From assembly GCA_028280665.1 (NCBI GenBank), contig JANQLJ010000082.1:1-33237 (forward strand): a DNA stretch of 33,237 nt. The letters are read 5' to 3'. This DNA comes from Alphaproteobacteria bacterium. GTDB lineage: Bacteria; Pseudomonadota; Alphaproteobacteria; JAJFIK01. Position numbers and translations under genes: made by a program. Positions 1 through 9,365 of this stretch are shown here, in pieces. The notes under the pieces were generated by a model. The model was not told the DNA's origin. It worked only from the letters and a program-made list of their open reading frames with translations, and made no database searches. Position 1 is the first letter of the stretch, and every line of letters begins with the position of its first letter.

Positions 1-2
1 AG

Positions 3-1280
3 ATGAAGGCGCTCCTCACACGCGCCTTCCTCGCCGGGGTCGAAGCCGCGCATCCAGGCCGGTTTTTGGCGCACGATGACGTGCGCGCCGCCTTGCACGA
101 TTGGATGGCGGGCGCGAAGAGCCGTGTGCTGGTCCTTGGCGCGGGCAAGGCGTCGGCGGCGATGGCAACAGCGCTTGAGCGCGAATGGGCAAGCCTTGGG
201 GGCCTCCCGCTTGAGGGGCTCGTGGTCACGCGCGCGGGCTATGAAACAAAAACAGGCTCAATCGAAATCGCAACCGGCGGACATCCCCACCCTTCGTCTG
301 AAAGCGCCGAGATCGCAGCGCGCATGCTCAAGATGGCGAAGGACCTCACTGCAGATGATTTGCTTATTGGGCTTTGGTCCGGGGGTGGATCGTCTCTGCT
401 GGCTGCCCCGCCGGAAACCCTTCCCTTTGAAGAGTTCCTTGTGCTGACGAAATCGCTGCTCACCTCCGGCGCTGACATTCACGAGATCAACACCACTCGC
501 AAACATCTTTCCCGGATAAGCGGGGGACGGCTGGCGCAAGCGGCGGCGCCTGCGTCCCTCCTTAACCTGGTGATTCCAGATGTTGCGGGAGGCGACGATA
601 GTGAGCGTCTTAGCGCCATCGCCTCGGGCCCTTGCATGCCCGACCCGACCACAGTGGAAGACGCCCGCACCGTGCTGGCGCGGTACGGTCTTGACGCAGC
701 TGCCAAAGCGCTCAGCGAAACCCCCAAGACCTGGGCCGAGATGGGCGTGGCCAACCACAGCATGATCGTGATGGAGAACGCGCTTGCGATTGATGGGGCC
801 GCCGCAGTCCTCAAAGAAGCAGGCTTCACCGCCGCAAGCACGGAAGTCACCGGCGAAGCGCGCGATGCCGCCAAGGCTCATGCCACGTGTGCATTGAAGC
901 TCACTCAGCAGGACGCCCGCGCTGCCATTGTGACCAGTGGCGAGCTGACGGTTACCGTCGAAGGCTCCGGCAAAGGTGGCCCCAATCAGGAATACGCTCT
1001 TACGCTTGCATTGGCGCTTGAAGGTACTGACGGCATTGCCGCGCTGGCGGGCGACACGGACGGCATTGACGGTATCGGCGAAGCGGCGGGCGCGTTCGTT
1101 TTCCCAGATACCCTGGAACGCATGCGCAAGGCAGGGATCGACCCGGAGGCCGCCCTCGACAACAACGATTCCGGGACCGCCTTCGCGGCCATCGGCGATC
1201 TTCTTATCACCGGGCCCACCTTCACCAACGTCAATGATTTGCGTCTGATCGTTATCAATGGTTTACAAAGTCCTGATTAG
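3..1280 (+). CDS. Glycerate 2-kinase (type-2, DUF4147/MOFRL family)
   Basis: 425-aa ORF; MOFRL-type glycerate kinase motifs (VLGAGKASAAMA, LWSGGGSSLL, SGELTVTVEGSGKGGPNQEYAL, AGDTDGIDG). Confidence 0.92.
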   Translation: MKALLTRAFLAGVEAAHPGRFLAHDDVRAALHDWMAGAKSRVLVLGAGKASAAMATALEREWASLGGLPLEGLVVTRAGYETKTGSIEIATGGHPHPSSESAEIAARMLKMAKDLTADDLLIGLWSGGGSSLLAAPPETLPFEEFLVLTKSLLTSGADIHEINTTRKHLSRISGGRLAQAAAPASLLNLVIPDVAGGDDSERLSAIASGPCMPDPTTVEDARTVLARYGLDAAAKALSETPKTWAEMGVANHSMIVMENALAIDGAAAVLKEAGFTAASTEVTGEARDAAKAHATCALKLTQQDARAAIVTSGELTVTVEGSGKGGPNQEYALTLALALEGTDGIAALAGDTDGIDGIGEAAGAFVFPDTLERMRKAGIDPEAALDNNDSGTAFAAIGDLLITGPTFTNVNDLRLIVINGLQSPD

Positions 1281-1322
1281 CTCCCGCGCGTAGCGCCCCC
1301 CGATTCGGCAGCGAAGGCCCCC

Positions 1323-2747
1323 ATGCAGCGCCGTCAACGCAATGTGAAAATCCTCGCAACCCTCGGTCCCTCGGCCCGGACCGCCCAAGAAATCGAGGCG
1401 CTGTTTGAAGCGGGCGCCGATGTCTTCCGCATCAACATGAGCCATACGGATCACGCAACACTGGCCGAGCTGCACGGGCGATTGCGCGAGCTTGAAAAAA
1501 GCCAGAACCGGCCCATCGCGATCCTTGTCGACCTGCAGGGCCCCAAGTTGCGCATCGGCAAGTTCAAAGACGGCAAGATCAAACTCAAGAAGGGCGCATC
1601 GTTCCGCCTCGATCTCGACGCGGCCGCCGGGGATGAGACGCGGGTGAACCTGCCGCACCCCGAAGTGTTCGAAGCGCTCTCCGCCGGTCACACGTTGCTG
1701 CTCAACGATGGCCGCATTCGCTTGCGCGTGACCGCTGCCGCGGCTGACCACGCGGAAACGGAAGTCATCGTGGGCGGCAAACTCGCCGACAAAAAAGGCG
1801 TAAACGTTCCCGACACGATCTTGCCGCTTGATGCGCTTTCGGAAAAAGACCGTGCTGACCTTAATCGCGCGCTCGAGTTAGGCGTCGATTGGATCGCGCT
1901 TTCGTTCGTGCAGCGCCCGGCGGATATTGCCGAGACAAAGAAGATCGTCGCGGGCCGCGCGGGTGTGATGGCAAAAATCGAAAAACCCGCCGCGCTCGAC
2001 CACATGTACGAGATTATCGAGCTGGCCGACGCCATCATGGTGGCGCGCGGCGATCTGGGGGTCGAACTTCCCGTGGAAGAAGTCCCGCCCTGGCAAAAGC
2101 GGATCGTGCGCGCGGCAAGGCGCATGGGCCGCCCGGTGGTGGTGGCGACGCAAATGCTCGAAAGCATGATCAGCGCGCCCGTCCCCACGCGGGCGGAGGT
2201 CTCCGACGTCTCGAACGCCATCTATGACGGTGCCGATGCGCTGATGCTGTCGGCGGAATCCGCCGCGGGTGAATACCCCGCCGAAGCGGTCGCCATGATG
2301 AACCGCATCGCCGAAACCGTCGAAGAAGACCCGTCTTATCAGTCGCTCCTTGACATGCAGCGCATCGAGCCCGAACCCACCACCGCCGATGCCATGATGA
2401 CCGCCGCGCGCGCGGTGACCGACACCATCCGCATCGCCTCCATCGTTTGCTATACGACTTCCGGATCGACGGGCTTACGTGCGGCGCGCGAGCGGCCAAC
2501 GGTGCCCATCCTCGCCTTCACGCCGGTGCCGGAAACGGCGCGGCGCTTAACGCTCGCCTGGGGCGTTCACTGCGTGCTGACCGAAGACGCAAAAGACTTC
2601 GACGATATGGTCGGGCGCGCCTGCGCCATTGCCCAACGCGAGGGCTTTGCCCGCGACGGCGAACGCATCGTGGTGACCGCGGGCCTTCCGTTTGGCACCC
2701 CCGGTGCAACGAACCTGTTGCGTATCGTTTACGTAGGGCGCGATTAA
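1323..2747 (+). CDS. pyk: Pyruvate kinase
   Basis: 474 aa; KILATLGPSA, DVFRINMSH, DLQGPKLRIG, MAKIEKPAALDHM, MVARGDLGVELP, TQMLESMI. Confidence 0.97.
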   Translation: MQRRQRNVKILATLGPSARTAQEIEALFEAGADVFRINMSHTDHATLAELHGRLRELEKSQNRPIAILVDLQGPKLRIGKFKDGKIKLKKGASFRLDLDAAAGDETRVNLPHPEVFEALSAGHTLLLNDGRIRLRVTAAAADHAETEVIVGGKLADKKGVNVPDTILPLDALSEKDRADLNRALELGVDWIALSFVQRPADIAETKKIVAGRAGVMAKIEKPAALDHMYEIIELADAIMVARGDLGVELPVEEVPPWQKRIVRAARRMGRPVVVATQMLESMISAPVPTRAEVSDVSNAIYDGADALMLSAESAAGEYPAEAVAMMNRIAETVEEDPSYQSLLDMQRIEPEPTTADAMMTAARAVTDTIRIASIVCYTTSGSTGLRAARERPTVPILAFTPVPETARRLTLAWGVHCVLTEDAKDFDDMVGRACAIAQREGFARDGERIVVTAGLPFGTPGATNLLRIVYVGRD

Positions 2748-3304
2748 AGCCCGGCGCCGCCCCGGGCAAGCGTGCTGTGGCGGGCAAGCTGCTCGACCAG
2801 ATCTTCACTCAAGGGGTAATACCGCTGCGCCTCGCGCGTCGTGGCGAGCGCGCTTGCGTAACGGCCCTGTGCCTCGAAGGTGCGCGCCAAGAGGCCAAGC
2901 CCCGCGTAGTAATCGGGTGCAAGCTCCACGGCGGCGATGGCGTCTTCGAACGCGGCATCAACATCACCCATATTGAGCCGCACGTTACCGCGCAGCACTA
3001 GGGCGGCGATCAGGCCCTCGTCGAGCACCAGCGCCCGCGTTAGCTTATAAAGCGCGGCCTGACGGTCGCCCTCCTCCACCACGACTTCGGATTGAGCGTA
3101 AAGCACCTCGGCGCTGGGGCTTTCGGATTCCGCATAGACCTCGCGCAGAGCGCCCGCGAGCTCCGCCGCCTCGTCCGCCGAGCCCGCGGTGGCGAGCCGG
3201 GCGGTCAGCACATCGGCGATCCCGGGCCGGGCGCCTTCTTCCACAGCGGCGGCAAGGCCCGTCATAAAGACCAATGAAACAACAATGGCTGCGATTCTGC
3301 CCAT
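2744..3304 (-). CDS. Exported tetratricopeptide-repeat protein
   Basis: Start placed at MGRIAAIVVSLVFMTGLAAA (signal peptide); TPR-like helical repeats (RQAALYKLTRALVLDEGLIAALVLRGNVRLNMGDVDAAFEDAIAAVELAPDYYAGLGLLARTFEAQGRYASAL). Confidence 0.8.
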   Translation of the reverse strand: MGRIAAIVVSLVFMTGLAAAVEEGARPGIADVLTARLATAGSADEAAELAGALREVYAESESPSAEVLYAQSEVVVEEGDRQAALYKLTRALVLDEGLIAALVLRGNVRLNMGDVDAAFEDAIAAVELAPDYYAGLGLLARTFEAQGRYASALATTREAQRYYPLSEDLVEQLARHSTLARGGAGL

Positions 3305-3393
3305 GGACTGATGATAGGGGCATTGCCGCCCCGGGGCCAAGGCGCCACAGCCCGGTAAGAGGTCAATTCCGGTTAATCATGAAGGAGGGCCGC

Positions 3394-3436
3394 GAAAAAC
3401 AAAAGCCGCGCGGGAAAGCCCGGCGCGGCTTCAAAA
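3394..3436 (-). terminator. Rho-independent terminator downstream of rpmJ
   Basis: Minus strand reads GAAGCCGCGCCGGGC-TTT-CCCGCGCGGCTT followed by TTGTTTTT; imperfect GC-rich stem plus U tract. Confidence 0.7.
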
Positions 3437-3453
3437 AAGGGCAAGATCGCGCC

Positions 3454-3579
3454 TTAGCCCTGACGGGCCTTGAAGCGCTTTTTGACTTTGTTGATCACGT
3501 AAAGACGCCCGCGGCGGCGGACGATCTTGCAGTCCTTGTCGCGGTTTTTCAGCGTCTTAATGGAATTCCGTACTTTCAT
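3454..3579 (-). CDS. rpmJ: 50S ribosomal protein L36 (form lacking most zinc ligands)
   Basis: 41-aa product read directly: [41 protein letters not shown]; too short for the supplied ORF track. Confidence 0.93.
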   Translation of the reverse strand: MKVRNSIKTLKNRDKDCKIVRRRGRLYVINKVKKRFKARQG

Positions 3580-3783
3580 CGGTCCTGCCTCTTGTGCCCC
3601 GCGCCATTACCCCGGGCGCGAGAAGGCGCGGAACTTAGCCATGGCCCCTGGCCCTGTCAACCGGCACAGGCCTTAGCGAAAATGTGAGGGAATCTGCCTC
3701 CCCCACAGGCCCCGAAGCGGCTATGATGCGCGCCTGGCGTTGGGGCGATATCGGCCATTAAGAGGTCTGTGGGAGTTTCCGGA

Positions 3784-4992
3784 ATGGCACATCGGTTGCG
3801 GAAGGGGTTGGCCCTGCTGACCCTGGGAGTGGGACTTTTGACGCCAACTCTGGCGGCGCTCGGCCAAGACGCCTTCGCCGCGTGGCGTGATGCGTTCCGC
3901 GCTGAAGCGCTGGCGGCCGGGATCGCGGCGGAGACCTTCGACCGGGCCTTTGAGGGGGTGACACTGAACCCCCGCGTGCTTGAGCTTGATGCTTTTCAGC
4001 CGGAGTTTACCCGTCCCATTTGGGAGTACCTTGATACCGCCGTATCGCAAACGCGGATCGACGGGGGCCGCGCGCGGCTTGCCGAGAACATGGACCTGCT
4101 CGCCGACCTCGAAGCCCGCTATGGCGTTGACCGCCATGTGGTGGTCGCGATCTGGGGCCTTGAAAGCAGCTACGGCGCCGTGCGCGGTGATACCTACATT
4201 ATCGAGGCCTTGGCGACGCTGGCTTACGATGGCCGCAGAGCGGCTTGGGCGCGCGAGCAACTTATCGCCGCGCTGCGCCTTCTTCAGGAAGGCAACATGG
4301 AACCGCGCGCCATGGTGGGCTCGTGGGCGGGTGCCATGGGGCACACTCAGTTTATCCCAACATCCTATACTCAGTATGCGGTGGATTATGACGGGGATGG
4401 CCGCCGCGACCTTATCAACACCCACGCGGATGCGCTCGCTTCGACCGCGAGTTATCTGGCGGCGTTTGGCTGGAACGAAAGTGCCAATTGGGGCTTTGAA
4501 GTGGTGCTGCCCGAAGCCTTCGATTTTGCCGTGGCAGGGCCCCAAAGTATGAAGACCATGGGCGAGTGGCGCGTTCTCGGCGTGATCAATGCGGACGGCG
4601 CACCCCTTCCCAACACGGGCGAGCCCGCCTCGATCATTCTGCCCGCAGGCGCGGGCGGGCCGGCGTTTCTGGTGCGCGAGAACTTCCGCGTCATCATGCG
4701 CTACAACAACTCGACCGCTTACGCGCTCGGTATTGCGCATCTGGCGGACCGCCTGCGCGGCCGCGCGCCATTTCTGGGCGACTGGCCGCGCGAGGAGCGC
4801 GCGCTTTCCCGCGGCGAACGCGTCGAGCTGCAAAGGCTGCTCGCGGCGGCCGGGTTTAATCCGGGGCCTGCCGACGGCATTGTCGGCGCGCGCACCCAGG
4901 CCGCCGTGCGCTCTTTCCAGCAGGCGCGGAACCTTCCCGCCGACGGCTTTGCGACGGTGACGCTGCTCGAACAGCTTCGCGCTGAGAACTAA
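3784..4992 (+). CDS. Lytic murein transglycosylase (MltB-like) with C-terminal peptidoglycan-binding domain
   Basis: AIWGLESSYG, GSWAGAMGHTQFIPTSY, DYDGDGRRDL; C-terminal LQRLLAAAGFNPGPADGIVGARTQAAVRSFQ is a PG_binding_1 domain. Confidence 0.92.
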   Translation: MAHRLRKGLALLTLGVGLLTPTLAALGQDAFAAWRDAFRAEALAAGIAAETFDRAFEGVTLNPRVLELDAFQPEFTRPIWEYLDTAVSQTRIDGGRARLAENMDLLADLEARYGVDRHVVVAIWGLESSYGAVRGDTYIIEALATLAYDGRRAAWAREQLIAALRLLQEGNMEPRAMVGSWAGAMGHTQFIPTSYTQYAVDYDGDGRRDLINTHADALASTASYLAAFGWNESANWGFEVVLPEAFDFAVAGPQSMKTMGEWRVLGVINADGAPLPNTGEPASIILPAGAGGPAFLVRENFRVIMRYNNSTAYALGIAHLADRLRGRAPFLGDWPREERALSRGERVELQRLLAAAGFNPGPADGIVGARTQAAVRSFQQARNLPADGFATVTLLEQLRAEN

Positions 4993-5002
4993 ATAATGGG
5001 AA

Positions 5003-6346
5003 CTAGACATCAAGCGGCGGTGTTTCAGGCTCGTCGTCGAACACAAGCGCGGCCCGCTTGAACGCGGGGTCGAGCCAGGCAAACAGAATCACCACCGCCG
5101 CAATCGCGATCATCACCACGAACATGAGTGACGGATCGCGCCCGTAAAGCGCCTGCATCAAAAACGGGATCACGATAAAGCTCGCCGCGCCAAGGCCGCC
5201 GACAAGCCCAGTGACGCTGCCTTGCTCGGAACACCGCGCCGCAAGCGAGGCCGCGCCGATGATCCCCGGCCGTGCAAGTCCCAACCCCAGCCCGATGAGC
5301 ACCAGCCCAAAGATGAGCGTGCTGAAGTCGAGGGACAAGGCAAAAAGCAGCGCCCCCGCCGCCATGGCGATACAGCCATAGATGATCATTTGCCGGGCGG
5401 ACATGGAAACACGTTGAACGATCACGAGCTGCGCAAAGAGCGTCGACATGGCAAGAACGGTCAACGCAACGAAACCGGGTTCGGCCCCGTGCCCGCTTGC
5501 GCTTAGCTCGCCGGGTAGTTTGTCGATCATAAAGAAACTGACGGTTTGAATGGGGATCGCACCGGCGATGCCCAAAATAAAACTTGAAAGCACGAAGGAC
5601 CGGAAGCGCGGATCGAGCGGGTTGACGCGCGGTGTTTCCTCGCGCTTGCGCGGTGCGGTCTTTTCCGGCAGCAGCCGCCAGATGGCGACGGAGCTGACCA
5701 CGGCAACGCCCGCCACAAAGTAAAACGGCGCGGTAAGGCCGAAGAGGCTTGCGACAATACCGCCAAGGCCCGGACCGATGACCATGCCGAGCCCGAAGGC
5801 GGCGGCGATGCCCGCAAGCTCCTTCGTCCGGTCAAGGCGCGAAGTGCGGTCGGCGACATAGGCTTGCGCCGCCGCCATGGCGCCAGGACCAAGAGCGCCA
5901 TAGATCGTGCGCGAGGCGATCATCAGGGGATAGACGATGCTGAGGGCTATAAACCCGGCAATGCCCGCCCAAAGAACTGTGGCAAGCAGGATCGTCGAAA
6001 TCGCATATCCTGCGAGGCCGATGAGAATCACCGGTCGCCGCCCCATAAATTCCGACCGGCGCCCCCAGAAGGGGCTCATGAAAACCCAGATGGCGGCTGA
6101 AAGCGAAAAGACCGCGCTGGTGAGCGCTTCCGATATGCCAAGCTCGCGCGCCAAAGGCGGCAGGTTTGCGAACATGATGGTGTGGCCCATACCCAGACAA
6201 ATGAGGCACACGAAGAGCAGGCGAAAGGCGAACTTGCGCCGCCGTTCCATGGCGACCCGGTCGGCGATGGTTTCCGAAATCCGTAAGGATTCGGGCAAAG
6301 GCGGCTCGGCCTCAGCCGCCGCCGGGGCCTTTTGATCGGTGTCCAT
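5003..6346 (-). CDS. MFS transporter
   Basis: 12-TM-like hydrophobic protein; WGRRSEFMGRRPVILIGLAGYA and repeated GLGLGLARPG-type MFS segments. Start set at MDTDQKAPA. Confidence 0.85.
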   Translation of the reverse strand: MDTDQKAPAAAEAEPPLPESLRISETIADRVAMERRRKFAFRLLFVCLICLGMGHTIMFANLPPLARELGISEALTSAVFSLSAAIWVFMSPFWGRRSEFMGRRPVILIGLAGYAISTILLATVLWAGIAGFIALSIVYPLMIASRTIYGALGPGAMAAAQAYVADRTSRLDRTKELAGIAAAFGLGMVIGPGLGGIVASLFGLTAPFYFVAGVAVVSSVAIWRLLPEKTAPRKREETPRVNPLDPRFRSFVLSSFILGIAGAIPIQTVSFFMIDKLPGELSASGHGAEPGFVALTVLAMSTLFAQLVIVQRVSMSARQMIIYGCIAMAAGALLFALSLDFSTLIFGLVLIGLGLGLARPGIIGAASLAARCSEQGSVTGLVGGLGAASFIVIPFLMQALYGRDPSLMFVVMIAIAAVVILFAWLDPAFKRAALVFDDEPETPPLDV

Positions 6347-6591
6347 CTGGGGCCCCAAAATCAAAGAAACTTGTCCCAAAATAGAACGGGACGCGCTGCA
6401 CTGCAAAAAACACCCGGATTCCTGGGGAATTTTCCGAAAAGCCCGGTGATGCACAAGGGCAACGATCAGCGGCGGATTTACCCCGATTTGTCCCGGTTTA
6501 CTAGGAATTTAGGGGGCCGTTCCTATACTATTTACGTTGGACTCTGCCCGGAATCCCCGTGGCGGAGCCCGTTGGGATAAGTAGGATCACC

Positions 6592-7293
6592 ATGATGCGC
6601 CTGATGCGCGGTATTTCTGCAGGGATCGTCGCCCTCGCTGCCCTTGGCGGCGGGATGGCGCATGCCCAGGAAGAAACCCGCGGCTATTGGGTCAACCCGG
6701 CCCTTACGGGCACCTTGCAGGCGGACGAAAGCGCCGATCAGCTCTCAGCTTCCGCGGCTGCAGGGGAAGATCTCGCTCTTGGGTTCACGCTCAACGGCTT
6801 TGCCGGGATCACCGGCGAGCTTGAGCTGGGACGTGTCATGCTTAGCCCCGACGCAACGGACGAACGCATCAACACCTACGGCCACTCGGCCCTTGGCGGC
6901 GGCCAGGTGGACGAAGCGGTGGGCGAGGCGAGCGTCAACCTGAACCTTACCGAACGTCTGCAGCTTTCAACGTCCTACGCGCGCGAGGAAGCCGACCCGA
7001 CCTTGTTCGCGGGCACCACGGTTTTCGAGGATGAGATTTCAACTGAGTTCACTTACTCGATTACACCGCGCTTTGCCATTAGCGCGCGCGGCACGCGCAG
7101 CGTTTCGGCTGACAACAATCTTGCCGAGGTCGAAGACTTTACCGGCGACAGCGCCGCGCTGAACGCGGAATACCAGTTCATGCCCTACTTCAGCGGCGCG
7201 GTGAACTATACCTATCAGAGTTATGACGGCCAGGAAGGCGTGTTACGCCATGACGAGTCGACCTTGTCGCTGTCACTGACCGGCCGCTTCTAG
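6592..7293 (+). CDS. Exported outer-membrane beta-barrel protein
   Basis: Signal peptide MMRLMRGISAGIVALAALGGGMAHA; alternating amphipathic strands; C-terminal ...TLSLSLTGRF (terminal Phe typical of OMPs). Confidence 0.75.
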   Translation: MMRLMRGISAGIVALAALGGGMAHAQEETRGYWVNPALTGTLQADESADQLSASAAAGEDLALGFTLNGFAGITGELELGRVMLSPDATDERINTYGHSALGGGQVDEAVGEASVNLNLTERLQLSTSYAREEADPTLFAGTTVFEDEISTEFTYSITPRFAISARGTRSVSADNNLAEVEDFTGDSAALNAEYQFMPYFSGAVNYTYQSYDGQEGVLRHDESTLSLSLTGRF

Positions 7294-8235
7294 TTTCACT
7301 TCTTCAATTGGACTTGAGATCGACAGCGCGCACCCTGCGTCGCTCGCGCTCATTTTAACCGGCACGCCCATGGGCAGCGTCGCTTTGCGCGGGCCGTGGC
7401 CCGCAGGCACATTCGCGATCACCGGAACCCCCGGAAAATGGCCGAGAATCATTTCTAGGTCTGTCTTGCCAAAGGGCACATTGCCGTCTTCCACCTCGAC
7501 AAGATCAGAGATGATCACCCCGGCAACCCCTTCAAGCATACCGGCCCGGCGCAGCTGCACGAGCGCGCGGTCGAGCCGGTAGACATATTCCGACACGTCC
7601 TCCAAAAGCAAAATGGCGCCTTCGGCGGAGAACTTCCACCCCGTCCCCGCAAGGCTTGCCAAGACGGTGATGTTGCCCCCGACGATGGGCGCTTCGACCT
7701 CGCCCCGCCGAAGAACCGTGGCACCGTTGCAAAGGTTCGGCCAATCCTGGTAAGTGCCGCGCAAGGCTTCCAATAGGCCACGAAGCGTTTGTTCATCCTC
7801 CACCGTTCCCCCGTCCTGCAAGTCTCGCACCATGGGACCGTGAAAGGCCGGCATTCCGCATTCAAACACAAGCGTGTTCAGGATCGCTGTAATGTCGCTG
7901 TAGCCGATAAACGGTTTGGGATGCTTGGCAATCTCGGACCAATCGATGCGGTCGAGAAGGCGCGGCGAGCCGTAACCGCCCCGCGCACAGAGAATGACGT
8001 CAATGTTGGGATTCGTGAACGCGTCCATGATGCTTTTGGCGCGTGCGCGGTCCGTGCCGCCGAACTGGCCGTCGCGGTCGAACAAGTGCGGGCACGGATC
8101 GACCCTGAACTTGTGTTTCTTGAGCGTCATGGCGCCATGAACGATGTCGGCTTCGGTCACGAAATTGGCCGGCGCAACCATGCGGATCACGGCGCCCTCG
8201 GGGACAGGCTCGTGCGGTTTTAGCGCTGGGGTCAT
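7273..8235 (-). CDS. LD-carboxypeptidase (peptidase S66, muramoyltetrapeptide carboxypeptidase-like)
   Basis: IRMVAPANF, VILCARGGYGSPRLLDRIDW, KPFIGYSDITAI, FHGPMV, LLLEDVSEYVYRLDRAL. Start chosen at MTPALKPHEP; an upstream Met at 8247 is possible. Confidence 0.9.
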   Translation of the reverse strand: MTPALKPHEPVPEGAVIRMVAPANFVTEADIVHGAMTLKKHKFRVDPCPHLFDRDGQFGGTDRARAKSIMDAFTNPNIDVILCARGGYGSPRLLDRIDWSEIAKHPKPFIGYSDITAILNTLVFECGMPAFHGPMVRDLQDGGTVEDEQTLRGLLEALRGTYQDWPNLCNGATVLRRGEVEAPIVGGNITVLASLAGTGWKFSAEGAILLLEDVSEYVYRLDRALVQLRRAGMLEGVAGVIISDLVEVEDGNVPFGKTDLEMILGHFPGVPVIANVPAGHGPRKATLPMGVPVKMSASDAGCALSISSPIEEVKLEAAGQ

Positions 8236-8398
8236 TGAATCGACCATTGCTTGCCAAAAAACCCTGGGCTTGCCAGAAAATCTTGGCGATTGGACGGCAT
8301 TCGCCCTCAAAAGGCAATATCGGCGGCCCGCTGTCCGTCCCAATCCCAGCCCGATCATGCCTTGATCTTACCCCGCTTCACGAGGAAAAATCCGCCCC

Positions 8399-9301
8399 AT
8401 GACCAGCGAGCTGTTAGGGGCCTCACCCGCCACAAGCGATGAACAGGCAGCCGCCGCAGGCGACCAGCACATTGTGGACGTGCTGATCGAGGAGCGCGCG
8501 CGTCATCTTTTGAAGCGCCCGGTCACCTGGGCCCTGGTCAAGCGGATCATCTATCCCATTTTGAAGTACCGCACCGCGGTTCAGATGGCGGACGAAGTAT
8601 CCGAGATGAGCGCGCAAGAAGTCATGGAGCACGTAAGCGGGCTTCTTTCGGTACGGCTTAACGTGCAAGGGCGCGAGCACATTCCCCGCGAGGGGCGGTT
8701 CCTGCTGGTGGCCAATCATCCCACGGGGATCGCGGACGGCATTGCGGTGTACGACGCGCTCAAAGAAACCAGACCCGACATGTGTTTTTTTGCAAACCGC
8801 GATGCGCTGCGGGTCAATCCCAACCTTGAAGAGATGATCATCCCCGTCGAGTGGGTGGTGGACACGCGCACCAAGGCCAAGATGCGCGAGATGGTCCGCC
8901 GTATGACCCGGGCCTTCAAGGATGACGGTGCGATTATCATGTTCCCTTCCGGACGGCTGGCGCTGCCGACCTGGCGCGGCATCCGTGAACAGGACTGGTT
9001 CGGCACCACGGTCAATCTTGCCCGGCGGCACAAGACGCCCGTATTGCCGCTTTATATGACCGGGAGGAACTCACTGCTCTACTACCTCTTCCATCTGACG
9101 AGCGCAGAGCTGAGGGATATGACCTTGTTTAACGAGCTTCTGAACAAGCGCGGCTATCTGTTCAACATGACCTTCGGGCCGGTGATCGACCCCACGCAAC
9201 TGGACGGCGAGCCCACGGAAGTCGCAAGCCAGCTCAAGTCTTATGTGGAAGACGAGCTTTCAAAAGAGCCAGGCAAACCCTTTATGCCACAAAGCTCATA
9301 A
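8399..9301 (+). CDS. 1-acyl-glycerol-3-phosphate acyltransferase-like (PlsC family)
   Basis: LLVANHPTGIADGIA (an N-H-P-x-G variant of the acyltransferase NHxxxxD motif), IIMFPSGRLALP. Confidence 0.8.
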   Translation: MTSELLGASPATSDEQAAAAGDQHIVDVLIEERARHLLKRPVTWALVKRIIYPILKYRTAVQMADEVSEMSAQEVMEHVSGLLSVRLNVQGREHIPREGRFLLVANHPTGIADGIAVYDALKETRPDMCFFANRDALRVNPNLEEMIIPVEWVVDTRTKAKMREMVRRMTRAFKDDGAIIMFPSGRLALPTWRGIREQDWFGTTVNLARRHKTPVLPLYMTGRNSLLYYLFHLTSAELRDMTLFNELLNKRGYLFNMTFGPVIDPTQLDGEPTEVASQLKSYVEDELSKEPGKPFMPQSS

Positions 9302-9313
9302 GCCCCATAAGAA

Positions 9314-9339
9314 AGGGCCGCGGCGTGACCCGCGGCCCT
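9314..9339. terminator. Bidirectional terminator-like hairpin between convergent genes
   Basis: Perfect 10-bp stem AGGGCCGCGG-CGTGAC-CCGCGGCCCT between convergent stops at 9301 and 9366; flanking T/A tracts are short. Confidence 0.6.
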
Positions 9340-9365
9340 TGTATGAGAGACCTTAGCGTCCGCGC

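Noticed and set aside
3721-5082. 453-aa minus-strand ORF
   Set aside because: Antisense to the clear MltB-like transglycosylase; Arg/Gly/His-rich composition typical of a GC-rich shadow frame.
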